Below are positions 35,456 to 44,911 of a stretch of DNA of 64,000 nucleotides, one piece after another. The position numbers and the translations under genes were made by a program. Source of the DNA: Roseiarcus sp963794655 (GTDB taxonomy: Bacteria; Pseudomonadota; Alphaproteobacteria; Rhizobiales; Beijerinckiaceae); contig CAWCEV010000006.1 in assembly GCA_963794655.1 (NCBI GenBank), forward strand, positions 1,922,001 through 1,986,000. The letters run 5' to 3'. The notes below the pieces were generated by a model that had not been told where the DNA came from, did no database searches, and saw only the letters and a program-made list of their open reading frames with translations. Positions within the stretch are counted from its first letter, which is position 1. Each line of letters opens with the position of its first letter.

Positions 35456-36805
35456 ATGGCCTCCCCCCCGGTCGTCCGTTTCGCGCCATCGCCGACCGGG
35501 CGCATCCATATCGGCAACGCCCGCACGGCGCTGCTCAACTGGCTGTTCGCCAAGCGCAACAACGGTACGTTCATTCTCCGCTTCGACGACACCGATCTCG
35601 AGCGCTCGAAGCGGGAATACGCAGACGCCATCGAAGCCGATCTCAAATGGCTCGGCATTGAGCCTGACCTCGTGCGCCGCCAGTCGGAGCGGATGGCGGC
35701 TTACGACGAAGCCGCCGCAAAGCTTAAGGCTGCGGGCCGTCTCTACCCGGCTTATGAGACCGCCGACGAACTGGACCGGCGCCGCAAGCGGCAGCAGGCG
35801 CTCGGCCGGCCGCCCATCTACGACCGCGCCGCCTTGCGCCTGTCGGAAGCCGAGCGGGCGGCGCTCGAGGCGTCCGGCCGCAAGCCGCATTGGCGTTTCC
35901 GTCTCGAACCGACCGTCGTGCGCTGGGACGATGTGGTCAGGGGCGAGAGCCATATCGACTGCGCGTCGCTGTCCGATCCCATTCTACGGCGCGAGGACGG
36001 GACATATCTCTATACGCTGCCTTCGGTGGTCGATGACATCGACTTCGGCGTCACCCATGTCATCCGCGGCGAGGATCACGTCACCAATACCGCCGTCCAG
36101 ATCCAGATTTTCGAGGCGCTTGCCGGCGCCGCGCCGCGCTTCGGCCATCACAACCTCCTCACCGACGCCGGCGGCGGTGGGCTCTCGAAGCGCTCCGGCG
36201 CGCTGTCGATCGCCGCGCTGCGCCAGAAGGGCGTCGAGTCGCTCGCCGTCGCCGCGCTCGCGGTGCTGGTCGGCTCCGCCGAGCCTGTGCGTCCGGTCGA
36301 TTCGCTCGAGGAACTCGCGGCCCTCATCGATCCGTCGCAGCTTTCTCATGCCGCGGCGCGCTTCGACGAGGCCGAGCTTGAAGCGCTTTCGGCGCGCACG
36401 CTGCATCGCATGCCCTACGCGGCGGTCGCCGGGCGGCTCTCTGCGCTCGGCGTCGCGGGACCAGACGCCGAAGCGCTTTGGCTCGCCGTTCGCGGCAACC
36501 TCGCGCGCATCGACGATGCGGCGATATGGCGGGACGTCGTCGAGGGCGAAATCGTCCCGATCGTCGAGGACCCCGACTTTCTCGGATTTGCCGCGTCATG
36601 CGCGCCCGAAGGCGCATGGGACCAGTCGACCTGGGGCGCGTGGACGGCGCGGATCAAGGAATTGACCGGCCGCAAGGGCCGCGCGCTGTTTCACCCCCTG
36701 CGCCTGGCGTTGACCGGCCGCGAGGCTGGGCCCGAGCTCGCGGCCCTCCTGCCGCTGATCGGCCGCGCTAGAGCGCTGGCCCGACTATCCGCACCGTCCG
36801 CTTGA
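35456..36805 (+). CDS. gltX: Glutamate--tRNA ligase
   Basis: The 449-residue class I synthetase shows the HIGH-equivalent motif HIGNART after APSPTGR near the N-terminus and the KMSKS-equivalent LSKRSGAL around residue 245. It attaches glutamate to tRNA-Glu and, in alphaproteobacteria lacking GlnRS, may also serve tRNA-Gln. The length fits the shorter of the two GltX types found in this class. The start gives MASPPVVRFAPSPTG; an upstream ATG adds an unrelated leader. The last 38 bases overlap the convergent DUF2865 gene. Confidence 0.93.
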   Translation: MASPPVVRFAPSPTGRIHIGNARTALLNWLFAKRNNGTFILRFDDTDLERSKREYADAIEADLKWLGIEPDLVRRQSERMAAYDEAAAKLKAAGRLYPAYETADELDRRRKRQQALGRPPIYDRAALRLSEAERAALEASGRKPHWRFRLEPTVVRWDDVVRGESHIDCASLSDPILRREDGTYLYTLPSVVDDIDFGVTHVIRGEDHVTNTAVQIQIFEALAGAAPRFGHHNLLTDAGGGGLSKRSGALSIAALRQKGVESLAVAALAVLVGSAEPVRPVDSLEELAALIDPSQLSHAAARFDEAELEALSARTLHRMPYAAVAGRLSALGVAGPDAEALWLAVRGNLARIDDAAIWRDVVEGEIVPIVEDPDFLGFAASCAPEGAWDQSTWGAWTARIKELTGRKGRALFHPLRLALTGREAGPELAALLPLIGRARALARLSAPSA

Positions 36806-38069
36806 CCCCGTCCGGACCGATGCTTTCGATCGTCCGCCCCTGATTGACGGTGAAGCTCTTCGCGCCCTGGACGTCGTCGCCGGCGATGCCCGAGGCCTCG
36901 CGGCTGACGGTCGCGGTCGCGGCGCTGAGCTTGGTGTCGGTCCCGTTGATGTCGAGGACCGGGGCGTTTGCCGCATCCCCTGGCGGCGTCGCTCCGGGCG
37001 TGGCTCCGGGCGTTGCGCCGGGCGCGGCCCCGGGGCCGGCGACGAGCGATGCGCCGGGCTTGGCCTTCGGATCAACCGCGGGCTTCGCCTTCGGGTCGAT
37101 GATCGGGCGGGCCATTTCGGCCGACTTCTCGGGCGTGACGATGATGTCGTGCTTCTCGTGCCCGTATCGCGCCTCGGCGTCCGCGAGGGCCTCCGCCCAG
37201 CTTTCGCCCTTGCGCCGGCAGGAGCAGTTCGGGTCGTAGCTCTGCTCGAATTTTCCCGCGTTCGGCAGATTGGCGTAGGGCTCGCCGGACGCCGACTCGG
37301 CCCCGTCGATCGTGCTGCCGAACGGGAATGAATAGAGCGCCATGTCGGCGTTGGGGCAGAGCGCGCGGCAGACTTCCTCAAGACTGTCGGCGCGGCTGCC
37401 GGCGCCGGAATAGGAGACCGGGAAGAAGCTGCCGTCGCAGGTGCGCACGCAGACCGCGTAGGAGCCGGCATGCGCGACGACGCCGCTCTTGTCGGCGGGC
37501 TGCCCGGACTCGGTGGTGCGGTCGGCCGGCCCACGATCGGGCGTCTCGAGCCTGGCGTCCATCTGCTGCTGCGGCTGCTGCTGCGGCGCGGCGAGCCTCG
37601 CCACCCCGCCGAACAGCGCTTCGAGGAAGTTCGCTGGCCGCGGCGGGGCGGCGCCGCATTCGGCGTTGTAGCGGGCGATGAGATCGCCGGCGCCGCCGCC
37701 CGCGCGCGCCTCGAGATCGGCGAGATTGGCTTGCATGCGCGAGATCTGCCCCGTGATCTCGCCGCATTGGGCCGGCGGCTCCGAGCCGAAAAACAGGAAC
37801 TTGCGGTTTCCGCAGCCGAGCGAACGCGCCATGCCCTCCGTGCGCGCCAGCTCCGCGCGCTGCCGCTCGACCGCGGCCTGCGCGCCGCTCGAACCGTGAC
37901 GCGAGGCGATCGCCGCCTGCAGGCGGGCGCAGTCGGGGTTATTCTGCGCCTTGGCGTCGCCCAGGCTGAAAGCCGCAATCGCAGCCGCGAGCGCAGCGAA
38001 AGCGCCGGCGGACGCCAGAAGCCTTCCGCCCCGGAGCGCGCTTGCCATGCCAGTCATCGCCGCCTTCAT
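36768..38069 (-). CDS. DUF2865 domain protein, secreted
   Basis: The 433-residue protein has a signal peptide (residues about 1-42, ending GDAKA), a coiled region with conserved Cys, and the DUF2865 core: YAVCVRTCDGSFFPVSYSG, CRALCPNADMALYSFPFG and DPNCSCRRKGESWAEALADAE. The tail has Pro/Ala/Gly repeats (PGATPGATPG) and ends in a charged strand. The family is almost confined to Hyphomicrobiales and its function is unknown; the cysteines and secretion suggest a periplasmic, disulfide-bonded protein. It overlaps gltX tail to tail. Confidence 0.88.
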   Translation of the reverse strand: MKAAMTGMASALRGGRLLASAGAFAALAAAIAAFSLGDAKAQNNPDCARLQAAIASRHGSSGAQAAVERQRAELARTEGMARSLGCGNRKFLFFGSEPPAQCGEITGQISRMQANLADLEARAGGGAGDLIARYNAECGAAPPRPANFLEALFGGVARLAAPQQQPQQQMDARLETPDRGPADRTTESGQPADKSGVVAHAGSYAVCVRTCDGSFFPVSYSGAGSRADSLEEVCRALCPNADMALYSFPFGSTIDGAESASGEPYANLPNAGKFEQSYDPNCSCRRKGESWAEALADAEARYGHEKHDIIVTPEKSAEMARPIIDPKAKPAVDPKAKPGASLVAGPGAAPGATPGATPGATPPGDAANAPVLDINGTDTKLSAATATVSREASGIAGDDVQGAKSFTVNQGRTIESIGPDGVKRTVRIVGPAL

Positions 38070-38216
38070 CCCATGAACCGCCTTTTTGCGCAGTTGCCCA
38101 GGCCGAATCGTAAGGGGGGGTTAAAAACCGGCATCGCGGCGCGAACAAGGCGCGCGCTTGCCGATCCCCCGCTCGGGGCGCTTCATACGGAATTTCCTTT
38201 GCCGACGCCAGCGCTT

Positions 38217-39839
38217 ATGGCTTCGCCCCCCGGGGTCGGGCATAATCACCCGATGGCCGAAGCGGACGCGCGCCCAACCAATGCGCCCGAGATCACCGTC
38301 AGCGAACTCGCGGGCGCGCTCAAGCGCGCGATCGAGGACCGGTTCGGCTATGTGCGGGTCAGGGGCGAGATTTCCGGCTTCCGCGGCGCCCATTCGTCCG
38401 GCCACGCCTATTTCAGTCTCAAGGACGCCAACGCGCGCCTCGACGCCGTCGTCTGGCGCACCACGCTCCAGAGGATGAAGCTCAAGCCGCAGGAGGGGCT
38501 TGAGGTCGTCGCGATCGGCAAGCTCACCACCTTCCCCGGCAAATCGAGCTACCAGATCGTGATCGACGCCCTCGAACTCGCCGGGATCGGCGCCTTGATG
38601 GCGCTGCTCGAGGCGCGGCGAAAGAAACTCGCCGAGGAGGGGCTGTTCGACGCCGCGCGCAAGCGCAAGGTCCCGTTCCTGCCGAAGGTCGTCGGCGTCG
38701 TGACCTCGCCGACCGGCGCCGTCATTCGCGACATCCTCCACCGTCTCTCCGACCGGTTCCCGGTCCGGGTCGTCGTCTGGCCGGTCAGGGTGCAGGGCGA
38801 AACCTCCGCGGCCGAGGTCGCGGCGGCGATCGACGGCTTCAACGCGCTTGCGTCGGGCGGACGCGCGCTGCGGCCGGACGTGCTGATCGTCGCCCGCGGC
38901 GGCGGCTCGCTCGAAGACCTCATGAGCTTCAACGACGAGGCGGTGGTGCGCGCGGTCGCGCGGAGCTCGATACCGCTGATCGCTGCGGTCGGCCACGAGA
39001 CCGACTGGACGCTGATCGATCATGCGGCCGACGTACGTGCGCCGACGCCGACCGCGGCGGCCGAATTCGCGGTCCCGGTGCGCGCCGAGCTTCTCGCCGC
39101 GATCGCCGACCTCGGCGCGCGGGGCCGTGGCGCGATCGTCCGCTTCGGCCGCCGGCTTCGCGCCGATTTCCGGGCGCTCTCCCGCGCGCTGCCGAGCGGC
39201 GAGGCGATCGTCGCCCAGCCGCGCCAGCGCTTCGATCGAGCGGCCGAGACGCTGACCGCGCGGGTGGGTGCGGGCGTCGACCAGCGCGCTCTGAGGACGG
39301 CGGGACTGGCCCGCCGTCTCGCCCGCCATTCGCCGCGCGCCCATCTCGCCGGCCAACGCGAACGCCTCCGGGGACTGTCCGGGCGTCTCGCGCGGGTGCG
39401 CCCCCTTTTGATCGAGCGGCTGCGGCGGGCGGCAGACGCGGCGGGTAGGTCGTTCGCCCGCGAGACCGCGCTCATCGCCCGGCGCCGCCGCGAGCGCGCC
39501 GAGACGGTCGAGCGGCTTTCCGCTCGCATGGCGCGCGCCTATGGCGAGCGCCTGCAAGGTAAACGGGCGCAGCTAATCTCCGCCTGGCAACTGCTCGGCG
39601 CGATGAGCTATCGGGGCGTGCTCTCGCGCGGCTTCGCGCTTGTGCGGGACGAGGGGCAAAGGCCGCTCCGGCGCGCGTCCGAGGTCCGGCAGACCCAGCG
39701 CCTCGAGATTGAATTCGCCGACGGAAAGGTTGGCGCGATCGCCGGCGGGCGCGTCGGGCCGGCGCTCACCCCGCCGCCGCTCCTCCCGCGCCGGCGCGCT
39801 AAATCGGACAAGGACGAAGGGCAGGGGAGCCTGTTCTAA
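38217..39839 (+). CDS. xseA: Exodeoxyribonuclease VII large subunit
   Basis: The 540-residue protein has the N-terminal OB fold (VRVRGEISGFRGAHSSGHAYFSLKD), the central nuclease domain with TSPTGAVIRDILHRL and ARGGGSLEDLMSFNDE, and GHETDWTLIDHAADVRAPTPTAAAEF, then a long coiled coil. With XseB it degrades single-stranded DNA to oligonucleotides. Two ATGs are possible (38217 and 38253); neither has a clear ribosome binding site. No xseB lies nearby. Confidence 0.94.
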   Translation: MASPPGVGHNHPMAEADARPTNAPEITVSELAGALKRAIEDRFGYVRVRGEISGFRGAHSSGHAYFSLKDANARLDAVVWRTTLQRMKLKPQEGLEVVAIGKLTTFPGKSSYQIVIDALELAGIGALMALLEARRKKLAEEGLFDAARKRKVPFLPKVVGVVTSPTGAVIRDILHRLSDRFPVRVVVWPVRVQGETSAAEVAAAIDGFNALASGGRALRPDVLIVARGGGSLEDLMSFNDEAVVRAVARSSIPLIAAVGHETDWTLIDHAADVRAPTPTAAAEFAVPVRAELLAAIADLGARGRGAIVRFGRRLRADFRALSRALPSGEAIVAQPRQRFDRAAETLTARVGAGVDQRALRTAGLARRLARHSPRAHLAGQRERLRGLSGRLARVRPLLIERLRRAADAAGRSFARETALIARRRRERAETVERLSARMARAYGERLQGKRAQLISAWQLLGAMSYRGVLSRGFALVRDEGQRPLRRASEVRQTQRLEIEFADGKVGAIAGGRVGPALTPPPLLPRRRAKSDKDEGQGSLF

Positions 39840-39934
39840 GTTTGTGACGCGACCGCGCGCGGGGGCGCAACACTTTCCTTATCGTCAGCGTTGGGCCTGC
39901 GGTGCTAAGCTAGTCCCGCAGGGAGGGCGCCCCA

Positions 39935-40396
39935 ATGAGCCGCGCTTTCGTCAAAGAGACCGACAACGAAGCGGTCGAACTTCCCGACCGCCCGATATCG
40001 GCGCATCGCAATTTCGTGACCGAGGCGGGACTGGCCGAGATCAAGGCCACGCTCGGGCGCTTCGAGGCCGCCTCGCGCGCTGCGCGGGACAAAGGCGACC
40101 GGGACGCCGCCGCCGCCGCCGCGCGGGAAGTCCGCTACTGGACGGCGCGCCTCGGAACCGCGGAAGTGGTCGAGCTTCCCGCCGACAGAACCACGGCCTC
40201 CTTTGGCCTGACCGTCACGCTTCGCCGCGACGACGGGCGCGAGCAGAGCTTCAGGATCGTCGGCGAAGACGAGGCCGAGCCCTCGCGCGGGACAGTCTCC
40301 TATGTCTCGCCGCTCGCGCGCGCCGTTCTTTCGCGTGGCCCCGGCGAGACGGTCACGATCGCGGGCCACGAAGCCCTCATTCTGGATGTGCGGTAG
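39935..40396 (+). CDS. GreA/GreB-family transcription factor
   Basis: The 153-residue protein has a short N-terminal helical arm (FVTEAGLAEIKATL and the following helix, shorter than the full GreA coiled coil) and the C-terminal GreA/GreB domain (VTLRRDDGREQSFRIVGEDEAEPSRGTVSYVSPLARAVL). It likely binds the RNA polymerase secondary channel. The arm lacks the typical pair of acidic residues in an obvious place, so it may act like Rnk or DksA-type modulators instead of stimulating cleavage. A GGGAGG precedes the ATG. Confidence 0.82.
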   Translation: MSRAFVKETDNEAVELPDRPISAHRNFVTEAGLAEIKATLGRFEAASRAARDKGDRDAAAAAAREVRYWTARLGTAEVVELPADRTTASFGLTVTLRRDDGREQSFRIVGEDEAEPSRGTVSYVSPLARAVLSRGPGETVTIAGHEALILDVR

Positions 40397-40653
40397 GGTG
40401 CGGCGCGCTCAGCGTCGCGGCCTTTAAAGCATGGCTCTTTTAGACGGCGCCGGCGCCGTCATCGCGCGGACCCCCGGGCTTTGACCCGGGGGGACGTGGC
40501 GATCCAAGGGACGTCGAGCGCCCCACGATTCCTGGATCGCCGCGTCGCCATAGCCCGTCCAAAAAGGACGGGTGTCCTTCGGACACCCTATGGCCCCTCG
40601 CGATGACGAGTCCGCGCGAAGGCGCCATGCTCTAGCCGCGATCGCTCGAGACG

Positions 40654-40772
40654 CTACTGGCGCGCGAGATACATCTTCATCTTCGCCGCCATGTCCTCGA
40701 CGGCTTCGCCGGTGACATCCACGAGCGCCTTCTTCACTGTGCCCGTGAAAGCGAACGGGGGGTCGTAGTCGG
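40654..40772 (-). pseudogene. Duplicated 3' fragment of the arylsulfatase gene
   Basis: The minus-strand sequence encodes the last 38 residues or so of the neighbouring arylsulfatase (DYDPPFAFTGTVKKALVDV and the MKMYLARQ end) with two substitutions in the part compared, including Glu to Asp and Ala to Thr. It has no start and ends abruptly at the inverted-repeat element. The intact gene lies 0.5 kb away. Confidence 0.85.
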
Positions 40773-40774
40773 GA

Positions 40775-40921
40775 ATATCGGTGACACTTTACTCAATCCC
40801 CAATTGATTCCGGCGAGCCAATTCCCGTTCGTACAAGCTACCTGAGGCGAGGATAGGCGAAGGACAACGAGTCCGGGCTGCAGTCGTTATATTTGGGGAT
40901 TGAGTAAAGTGTCACCGATAT
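40775..40921. mobile_element. 147-bp MITE-like element with 29-bp perfect terminal inverted repeats
   Basis: The left end (40775-40803, beginning ATATCGGTGACACTTTACTC) is the exact complement of the right end (40893-40921, ending GAGTAAAGTGTCACCGATAT). The 89-bp interior has no coding frame of note. A further 17-base piece of the right end recurs at 40933-40949, followed by GATATC. Perfect long ends and no transposase fit a non-autonomous element or the two joined ends of a deleted insertion sequence. No clear target duplication is visible. Confidence 0.65.
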
Positions 40922-41169
40922 CCCCGATATCCAAAGTGTCACCGATATCCGATATCTTTAGACGGCGCGGTTGCCGTCATCGCGAGGACCCCCGGGCTTT
41001 GACCGGGGGACGTGGCGATCCAGGGGACGTCGAGCGCCCTGTGATTCCTGGATCGCTGCGTCGCCATAGCCCATCCAAGAAGGACGGGCGTCCTTCGGAC
41101 ACCCTATGGCTCCTCGCGATGACGATTCCGCGCGAAGGCGCCATGCCCTAGCCGCGATCGCTCGAGACA

Positions 41170-43524
41170 CTACTGGCGCGCGAGATACATCTTCATCTTC
41201 GCCGCCATGTCCTCGACCGCTTCGCCGGTGACATCCACGAGCGCCTTCTTCACCGCGCCCGTGAAGGCGAACGGGGGTTCGTAGTCGGTCATCACCGGCG
41301 CGCCGGCGTCCGAGCCGACTGAGACGCCCGCGGAGAGGCCGAGCGAGAGCGGGATCGTCACGGGCAGGTCCCCCTTGCCGACGGGCGCGCCGTCGACGAG
41401 CAGGGTGATCGTGGCCGGAACGCCTTTGCCCTTCGGGATGTCGGGCTTGCCGGTCGGCTTGAACTCGAAGCTGAAGATGTGGTCGCCCTCGGGAATGGCG
41501 GTGTCGGACTGCACCTTGAAGCGCTGGTCGGCGACGTAATTGTAGCCGTAGGTCAGCTTGCCGTTCTGGACGTAGAACGCAAAGCCGCCGTCGACGCCGC
41601 CCATCGAGAACAAGACGCCCTCGGCGCCGCCCTTCGGCACGTTGGCGTGGACGGACACCGAATGCGCGACGTTGACGAGCGTTGGCGCCGCATTGCTCGG
41701 CACCTGCTGGGTTCCGGCATAATAAATATACTTCTTGCGATCGACCGCGATCCTCGGCCGCTCATCGGCGAACCGCTGAACGCCGCGGCTGTCGACCGGC
41801 AGCACATCGTATTTGCCAGCCTCGACGTACCACATGCCGATCATCGCAATCAGCCGGTCGCGCTCCTTCTCGGCGAGATTGTTGGTCTCGGCGAAATCGT
41901 CCTTGAGATTGTAGAGCTCCCATCCCTTGGCGTCGAGCTCGATAAGCTTCTCGTAGTCGATCGGCGCGCCGAAGGTGAGGCCCGATTCCGTGAACGACGG
42001 ACCCGGCCAGGGACACACTGCACGCCAGCCGTCGTGATAGAGCGAGCGATGACCCATCATCTCGAAATACTGCGTGATGTGCAGCGGCTCCGCCTTCGCG
42101 TCGTCGAACGACGATTTGAGGCTGAACCCTTGCAACGGCGACTGGGTGACGCCGCGGATTTGCGCCGGCGGCTCGATTCCGAGCGCGTCCAATACGGTAG
42201 GAACAAGGTCGATCGCATGGGCGTATTGGGTGCGGATCTGGCCCTTCGCCTTGATGCCTTTCGGCCAGGTGACGATGAAGGGATCGGCGGTCCCGCCGCG
42301 GTAGGTCTCGCGCTTCCAGCGCCGGAACGGCGTGTTGCCGGCGTGCGTCCAGCCCCAGGCATAATGGTTGAAATATTTCGGCCCGCCGAGGTCGTCGATC
42401 GCCGCCAAATTCTGCTTGAGATCATCGGGAACGTTGTTGAAGAACTTGCCTTCGTTGACCGATCCGGTCGGCCCGCCTTCGGCGCTCGCGCCATTGTCGG
42501 AGACGACCATGATCAGCGTGTTCTCATATTCGCCCATGTCTTTCAGGAACGCGATCAATTCGCCGATGTGATGGTCGGTGTGCTCGAGGAAGCCCGCGAA
42601 CACCTCCATCATCCGCGCGTAGAGGCGCCGCTCGTCGGCTGAGAGCTTGCTCCAGTCCTGCACGTCCGGATCGTGCCGAGAGAGCGTGGTGTTGGCGGGG
42701 ATGATCCCGAGCTCCTTCTGCTTCGCGAACACCTGCTCGCGATACGCGTCCCAGCCGCCGTCGAACTTGCCCTTGTATTTGTCGATCCATTCCTTGGGCG
42801 CGTGATGGGGCGCATGCATCGCGCCGGTGCAGAAATACATGAAGAACGGTTTGTTGGGCGCGACCTGCTTCGAATCGGCGATCATCGCCTTGGCCTTGCT
42901 CACGAGGTCCGGCGTGAGGTGGTAGCCCTGCTCCGGCGTCTTCTCGGGCTCGGTCTGGCTGTTGTCGCGCACGAGCTCGGGGTAATACTGATGCGTGTCG
43001 CCGCCGAGAAAGCCGTAGTAGCGCTCGAAGCCGCGGCCGAGCGGCCAGCGGTCATAGGGCCCCGCGGCCGAGGTCTGCTCCGCGGGAGTCAGATGCCACT
43101 TGCCGAGCGCGTAGGTGTTGTAGCCGTTCTGCAGCAGGATTTCCGAGAGCATCCCGTTTTCGAACGGGATGTTGCCGTTGCCGCCGGGATAGCCGGTCGA
43201 TCCTTCGGTGATGCAGGACATGCCGTTCGAATGATGATTGCGCCCGGTCATGAAGCAGGAGCGCGTCGGCGAACAGAGCGCGGTCGTGTGCATGTTGTTG
43301 TAGCGCAGGCCGTCGGCGGCGAGCGCATCGAGATTTGGGGTCGCGATCGGGCTGCCGTAGCAGCCGAGCTGGCCGAAGCCGGTGTCGTCGAGGATGATGA
43401 AGAGGACGTTCGGCGCGCCCTCCCGCGCGCGGTTCGGGGCCGGCCATGCGGGCTTCGAGACATCGAAGGTCCGGCCGATCACGCCCGGAAACGCCTGGCC
43501 CGACTTGTACTCCTTGAGCGCCAT
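41170..43524 (-). CDS. Arylsulfatase (type I, formylglycine dependent)
   Basis: The 784-residue sulfatase has the metal-binding LDDTGFGQLGCYG (Asp46, Asp47), the modification motif CSPTR (Cys84 to Arg88; Cys becomes formylglycine), and the downstream TGRNHHSNGM. It hydrolyses sulfate esters. No signal peptide precedes the domain, so it probably works in the cytoplasm. About 200 residues at the C-terminus form a beta-rich extra domain (SVHANVPKGGAEGVLFSMGG onward). A GGGAGG site precedes the ATG. The 3' end has been duplicated downstream. Confidence 0.93.
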   Translation of the reverse strand: MALKEYKSGQAFPGVIGRTFDVSKPAWPAPNRAREGAPNVLFIILDDTGFGQLGCYGSPIATPNLDALAADGLRYNNMHTTALCSPTRSCFMTGRNHHSNGMSCITEGSTGYPGGNGNIPFENGMLSEILLQNGYNTYALGKWHLTPAEQTSAAGPYDRWPLGRGFERYYGFLGGDTHQYYPELVRDNSQTEPEKTPEQGYHLTPDLVSKAKAMIADSKQVAPNKPFFMYFCTGAMHAPHHAPKEWIDKYKGKFDGGWDAYREQVFAKQKELGIIPANTTLSRHDPDVQDWSKLSADERRLYARMMEVFAGFLEHTDHHIGELIAFLKDMGEYENTLIMVVSDNGASAEGGPTGSVNEGKFFNNVPDDLKQNLAAIDDLGGPKYFNHYAWGWTHAGNTPFRRWKRETYRGGTADPFIVTWPKGIKAKGQIRTQYAHAIDLVPTVLDALGIEPPAQIRGVTQSPLQGFSLKSSFDDAKAEPLHITQYFEMMGHRSLYHDGWRAVCPWPGPSFTESGLTFGAPIDYEKLIELDAKGWELYNLKDDFAETNNLAEKERDRLIAMIGMWYVEAGKYDVLPVDSRGVQRFADERPRIAVDRKKYIYYAGTQQVPSNAAPTLVNVAHSVSVHANVPKGGAEGVLFSMGGVDGGFAFYVQNGKLTYGYNYVADQRFKVQSDTAIPEGDHIFSFEFKPTGKPDIPKGKGVPATITLLVDGAPVGKGDLPVTIPLSLGLSAGVSVGSDAGAPVMTDYEPPFAFTGAVKKALVDVTGEAVEDMAAKMKMYLARQ

Positions 43525-43911
43525 GAATCCCTCCCGCCGGCGAATCGCGCCGCGCTGCGGAGCTCATAACAATTTATGCCGCCGATCGTCCCGCGCCGGT
43601 TTGCCGCAGGGGTGCGCGTGAGGCACGAGGCGACAATGGCTTTGCGAAAATCAGAAGTCCTGCTATTGTGCGCCTTTGTGAGGAGCCGTCGGCCGCCCGA
43701 GGAAAAGTCGGCGGCTCCGGCGGGCGAAAGATGGAGGCGTTCAGCGGCCGATCTCGGCCGTAAGCCGTTGAAAAAGCTGGATCGGCGGAAGAAAAGTCGA
43801 TTTGGATTTTGTTGCGCGGGCCTTGGATTTTGTTGCGCCCGGCTTGGCAATTGTTGCGGCCGGCGGGGATTTTGTTGCGGGCCGACTTTGCTATCGTTGC
43901 GAGTGCGGGGC
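43525..43911. other. Intergenic stretch without a supported gene
   Basis: Frames exist on both strands but none has convincing protein features. The stretch contains the 21-bp tandem array described separately, and a minus-strand frame after it (encoding DFSSADPAFSTAYGRDRPL and so on) that could be the tail of a repeat-containing peptide. Confidence 0.5.
43804..43908. repeat. 21-bp tandem repeat, four to five copies
   Basis: Units begin at 43804, 43825, 43846 and 43867, each with the core GGATTTTGTTGCG or a close variant; a degenerate fifth follows at 43888. The 21-bp period equals seven codons. On the minus strand it encodes a repeated RNKIQ plus two residues. No known repeat family is claimed. 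Confidence 0.8.
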
Positions 43912-44724
43912 TCAAGCCCCGGCGTAACGGGCGGCCGGCTCGGGATGGGCGGGCGCGCGGTTCTGGTTCGCCGCCCCCGCGGCCTTCGGCCTCTCGGCCT
44001 CGGGAAGGCGGCCTTCGAGCCAGGCCGGCAGGAACGCCGTGAGCCAGGCGGCGACGCAGCCGTCGTGCTGGAACCAGCCGCCGAGATGCTCGGGGCGGCT
44101 CAGCGCGCCGGGCCGGGTCAGGCGATCGGCGCCGCGATGGGTCCACCGGCACATCATGTGATAGGTGACCTCGGGGTGGAACTGGAGGGCAACCGCGTTG
44201 CGGCCGTGGCGGTAGGCCTGGTTGGGGAAATTCTCGCCGCCCGAGGCGAGGAGCTGCGCTCCCGCCGGCAGGTCGAACCCGTCGGAATGCCACTGATAGA
44301 CTGTGCGGGGGAACCGCGCCCCGCACAGCGCCTCGCCCGCCGGCGTCGGCTCGATCGCGTAGTAGCCGATCTCGCTGCGCTTGTCGTCGTAGCTGAACAC
44401 CCGCGCGCCCAGCGCGCGAGCCAGCATCTGCGCGCCGAGGCAGACGCCAAGGGTGGGCTTGGCTGCGGCGAGCGGCGTCTCGAGCCAGTCGATCTCGCGC
44501 CGGACCCAGTCGAGCGTATCATTCGCGCCCATCGGGCCGCCGAATACGATGACGCCGGCATGGTCGGCGAGCGTCTCCGGCAACGGCTCGCCAAGGCTCG
44601 GCCGGCGAATGTCGAGTTTCACGTCCATGGCCCGGAGCACCGCGCCGATCCGGCCGGGAGTCGAATGCTCCTGGTGCAGCACGATCAGAACGGTCCGCCG
44701 CCGCGCGAGGCTCGCCATGGGCAT
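43912..44724 (-). CDS. Class I glutamine amidotransferase-like protein
   Basis: The 270-residue protein has the GATase fold: VIVFGGPMGANDT, the nucleophile elbow GVCLGAQMLA with the catalytic Cys, and LQFHPEVT with the catalytic His and downstream Glu. The N-terminus TVLIVLHQEHSTPGRIG matches GMP-synthase-like amidotransferases of Hyphomicrobiales that stand alone without a synthetase partner. I chose the ATG at 44724; ATG at 44718 is equally possible. Substrate is unknown, possibly a gamma-glutamyl compound. Confidence 0.87.
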   Translation of the reverse strand: MPMASLARRRTVLIVLHQEHSTPGRIGAVLRAMDVKLDIRRPSLGEPLPETLADHAGVIVFGGPMGANDTLDWVRREIDWLETPLAAAKPTLGVCLGAQMLARALGARVFSYDDKRSEIGYYAIEPTPAGEALCGARFPRTVYQWHSDGFDLPAGAQLLASGGENFPNQAYRHGRNAVALQFHPEVTYHMMCRWTHRGADRLTRPGALSRPEHLGGWFQHDGCVAAWLTAFLPAWLEGRLPEAERPKAAGAANQNRAPAHPEPAARYAGA

Positions 44725-44911
44725 GATCTCGTCAACTCCATCTCGACCGGGGCGCGCCGCCTTGATCGATTCGCAATCGTACGTAACGAGGCAAATTCGG
44801 CGCCACAAGCTTAACGGAAGCTGAACCCTGGCGAGGGAGGGTTCATTTCCACGGCGCCTAGCGCGGCTTGCCTAGCTCCATGAGCGCCGATATACAATCG
44901 CGCTCTCCGCT

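Larger units (their letters stand above)
40438..41289. repeat. Direct duplication of about 333 bp around an inserted element
   Basis: The segment 40438-40771 is repeated, with roughly 5-8% differences, at 40957-41289. Each copy holds a 150-bp palindromic-ended intergenic unit (starting CGTCATCGCG and ending CGCGATGACG; 40457-40608 and 40975-41124) plus the 3' end of the arylsulfatase gene. The two copies flank a 147-bp inverted-repeat element. The divergence shows that the duplication is not recent. Confidence 0.8.

Noticed and set aside
37470..38216. Long N-terminal extension of XseA
   Set aside because: The extension lies antisense to the DUF2865 gene and is Arg/Ala-rich noise; XseA homologues begin near the chosen ATG.
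40438..41124. CRISPR-like array from repeated intergenic units
   Set aside because: Only two copies 518 bp apart with long palindromic ends and no regular short spacers; it is a duplication, not a CRISPR.
43574..44326. Minus-strand 250-residue frame overlapping the amidotransferase
   Set aside because: Most of it is the amidotransferase gene in a different frame. Only the part past 43912 with the RNKIQ repeats is of interest, and it is reported as a repeat.
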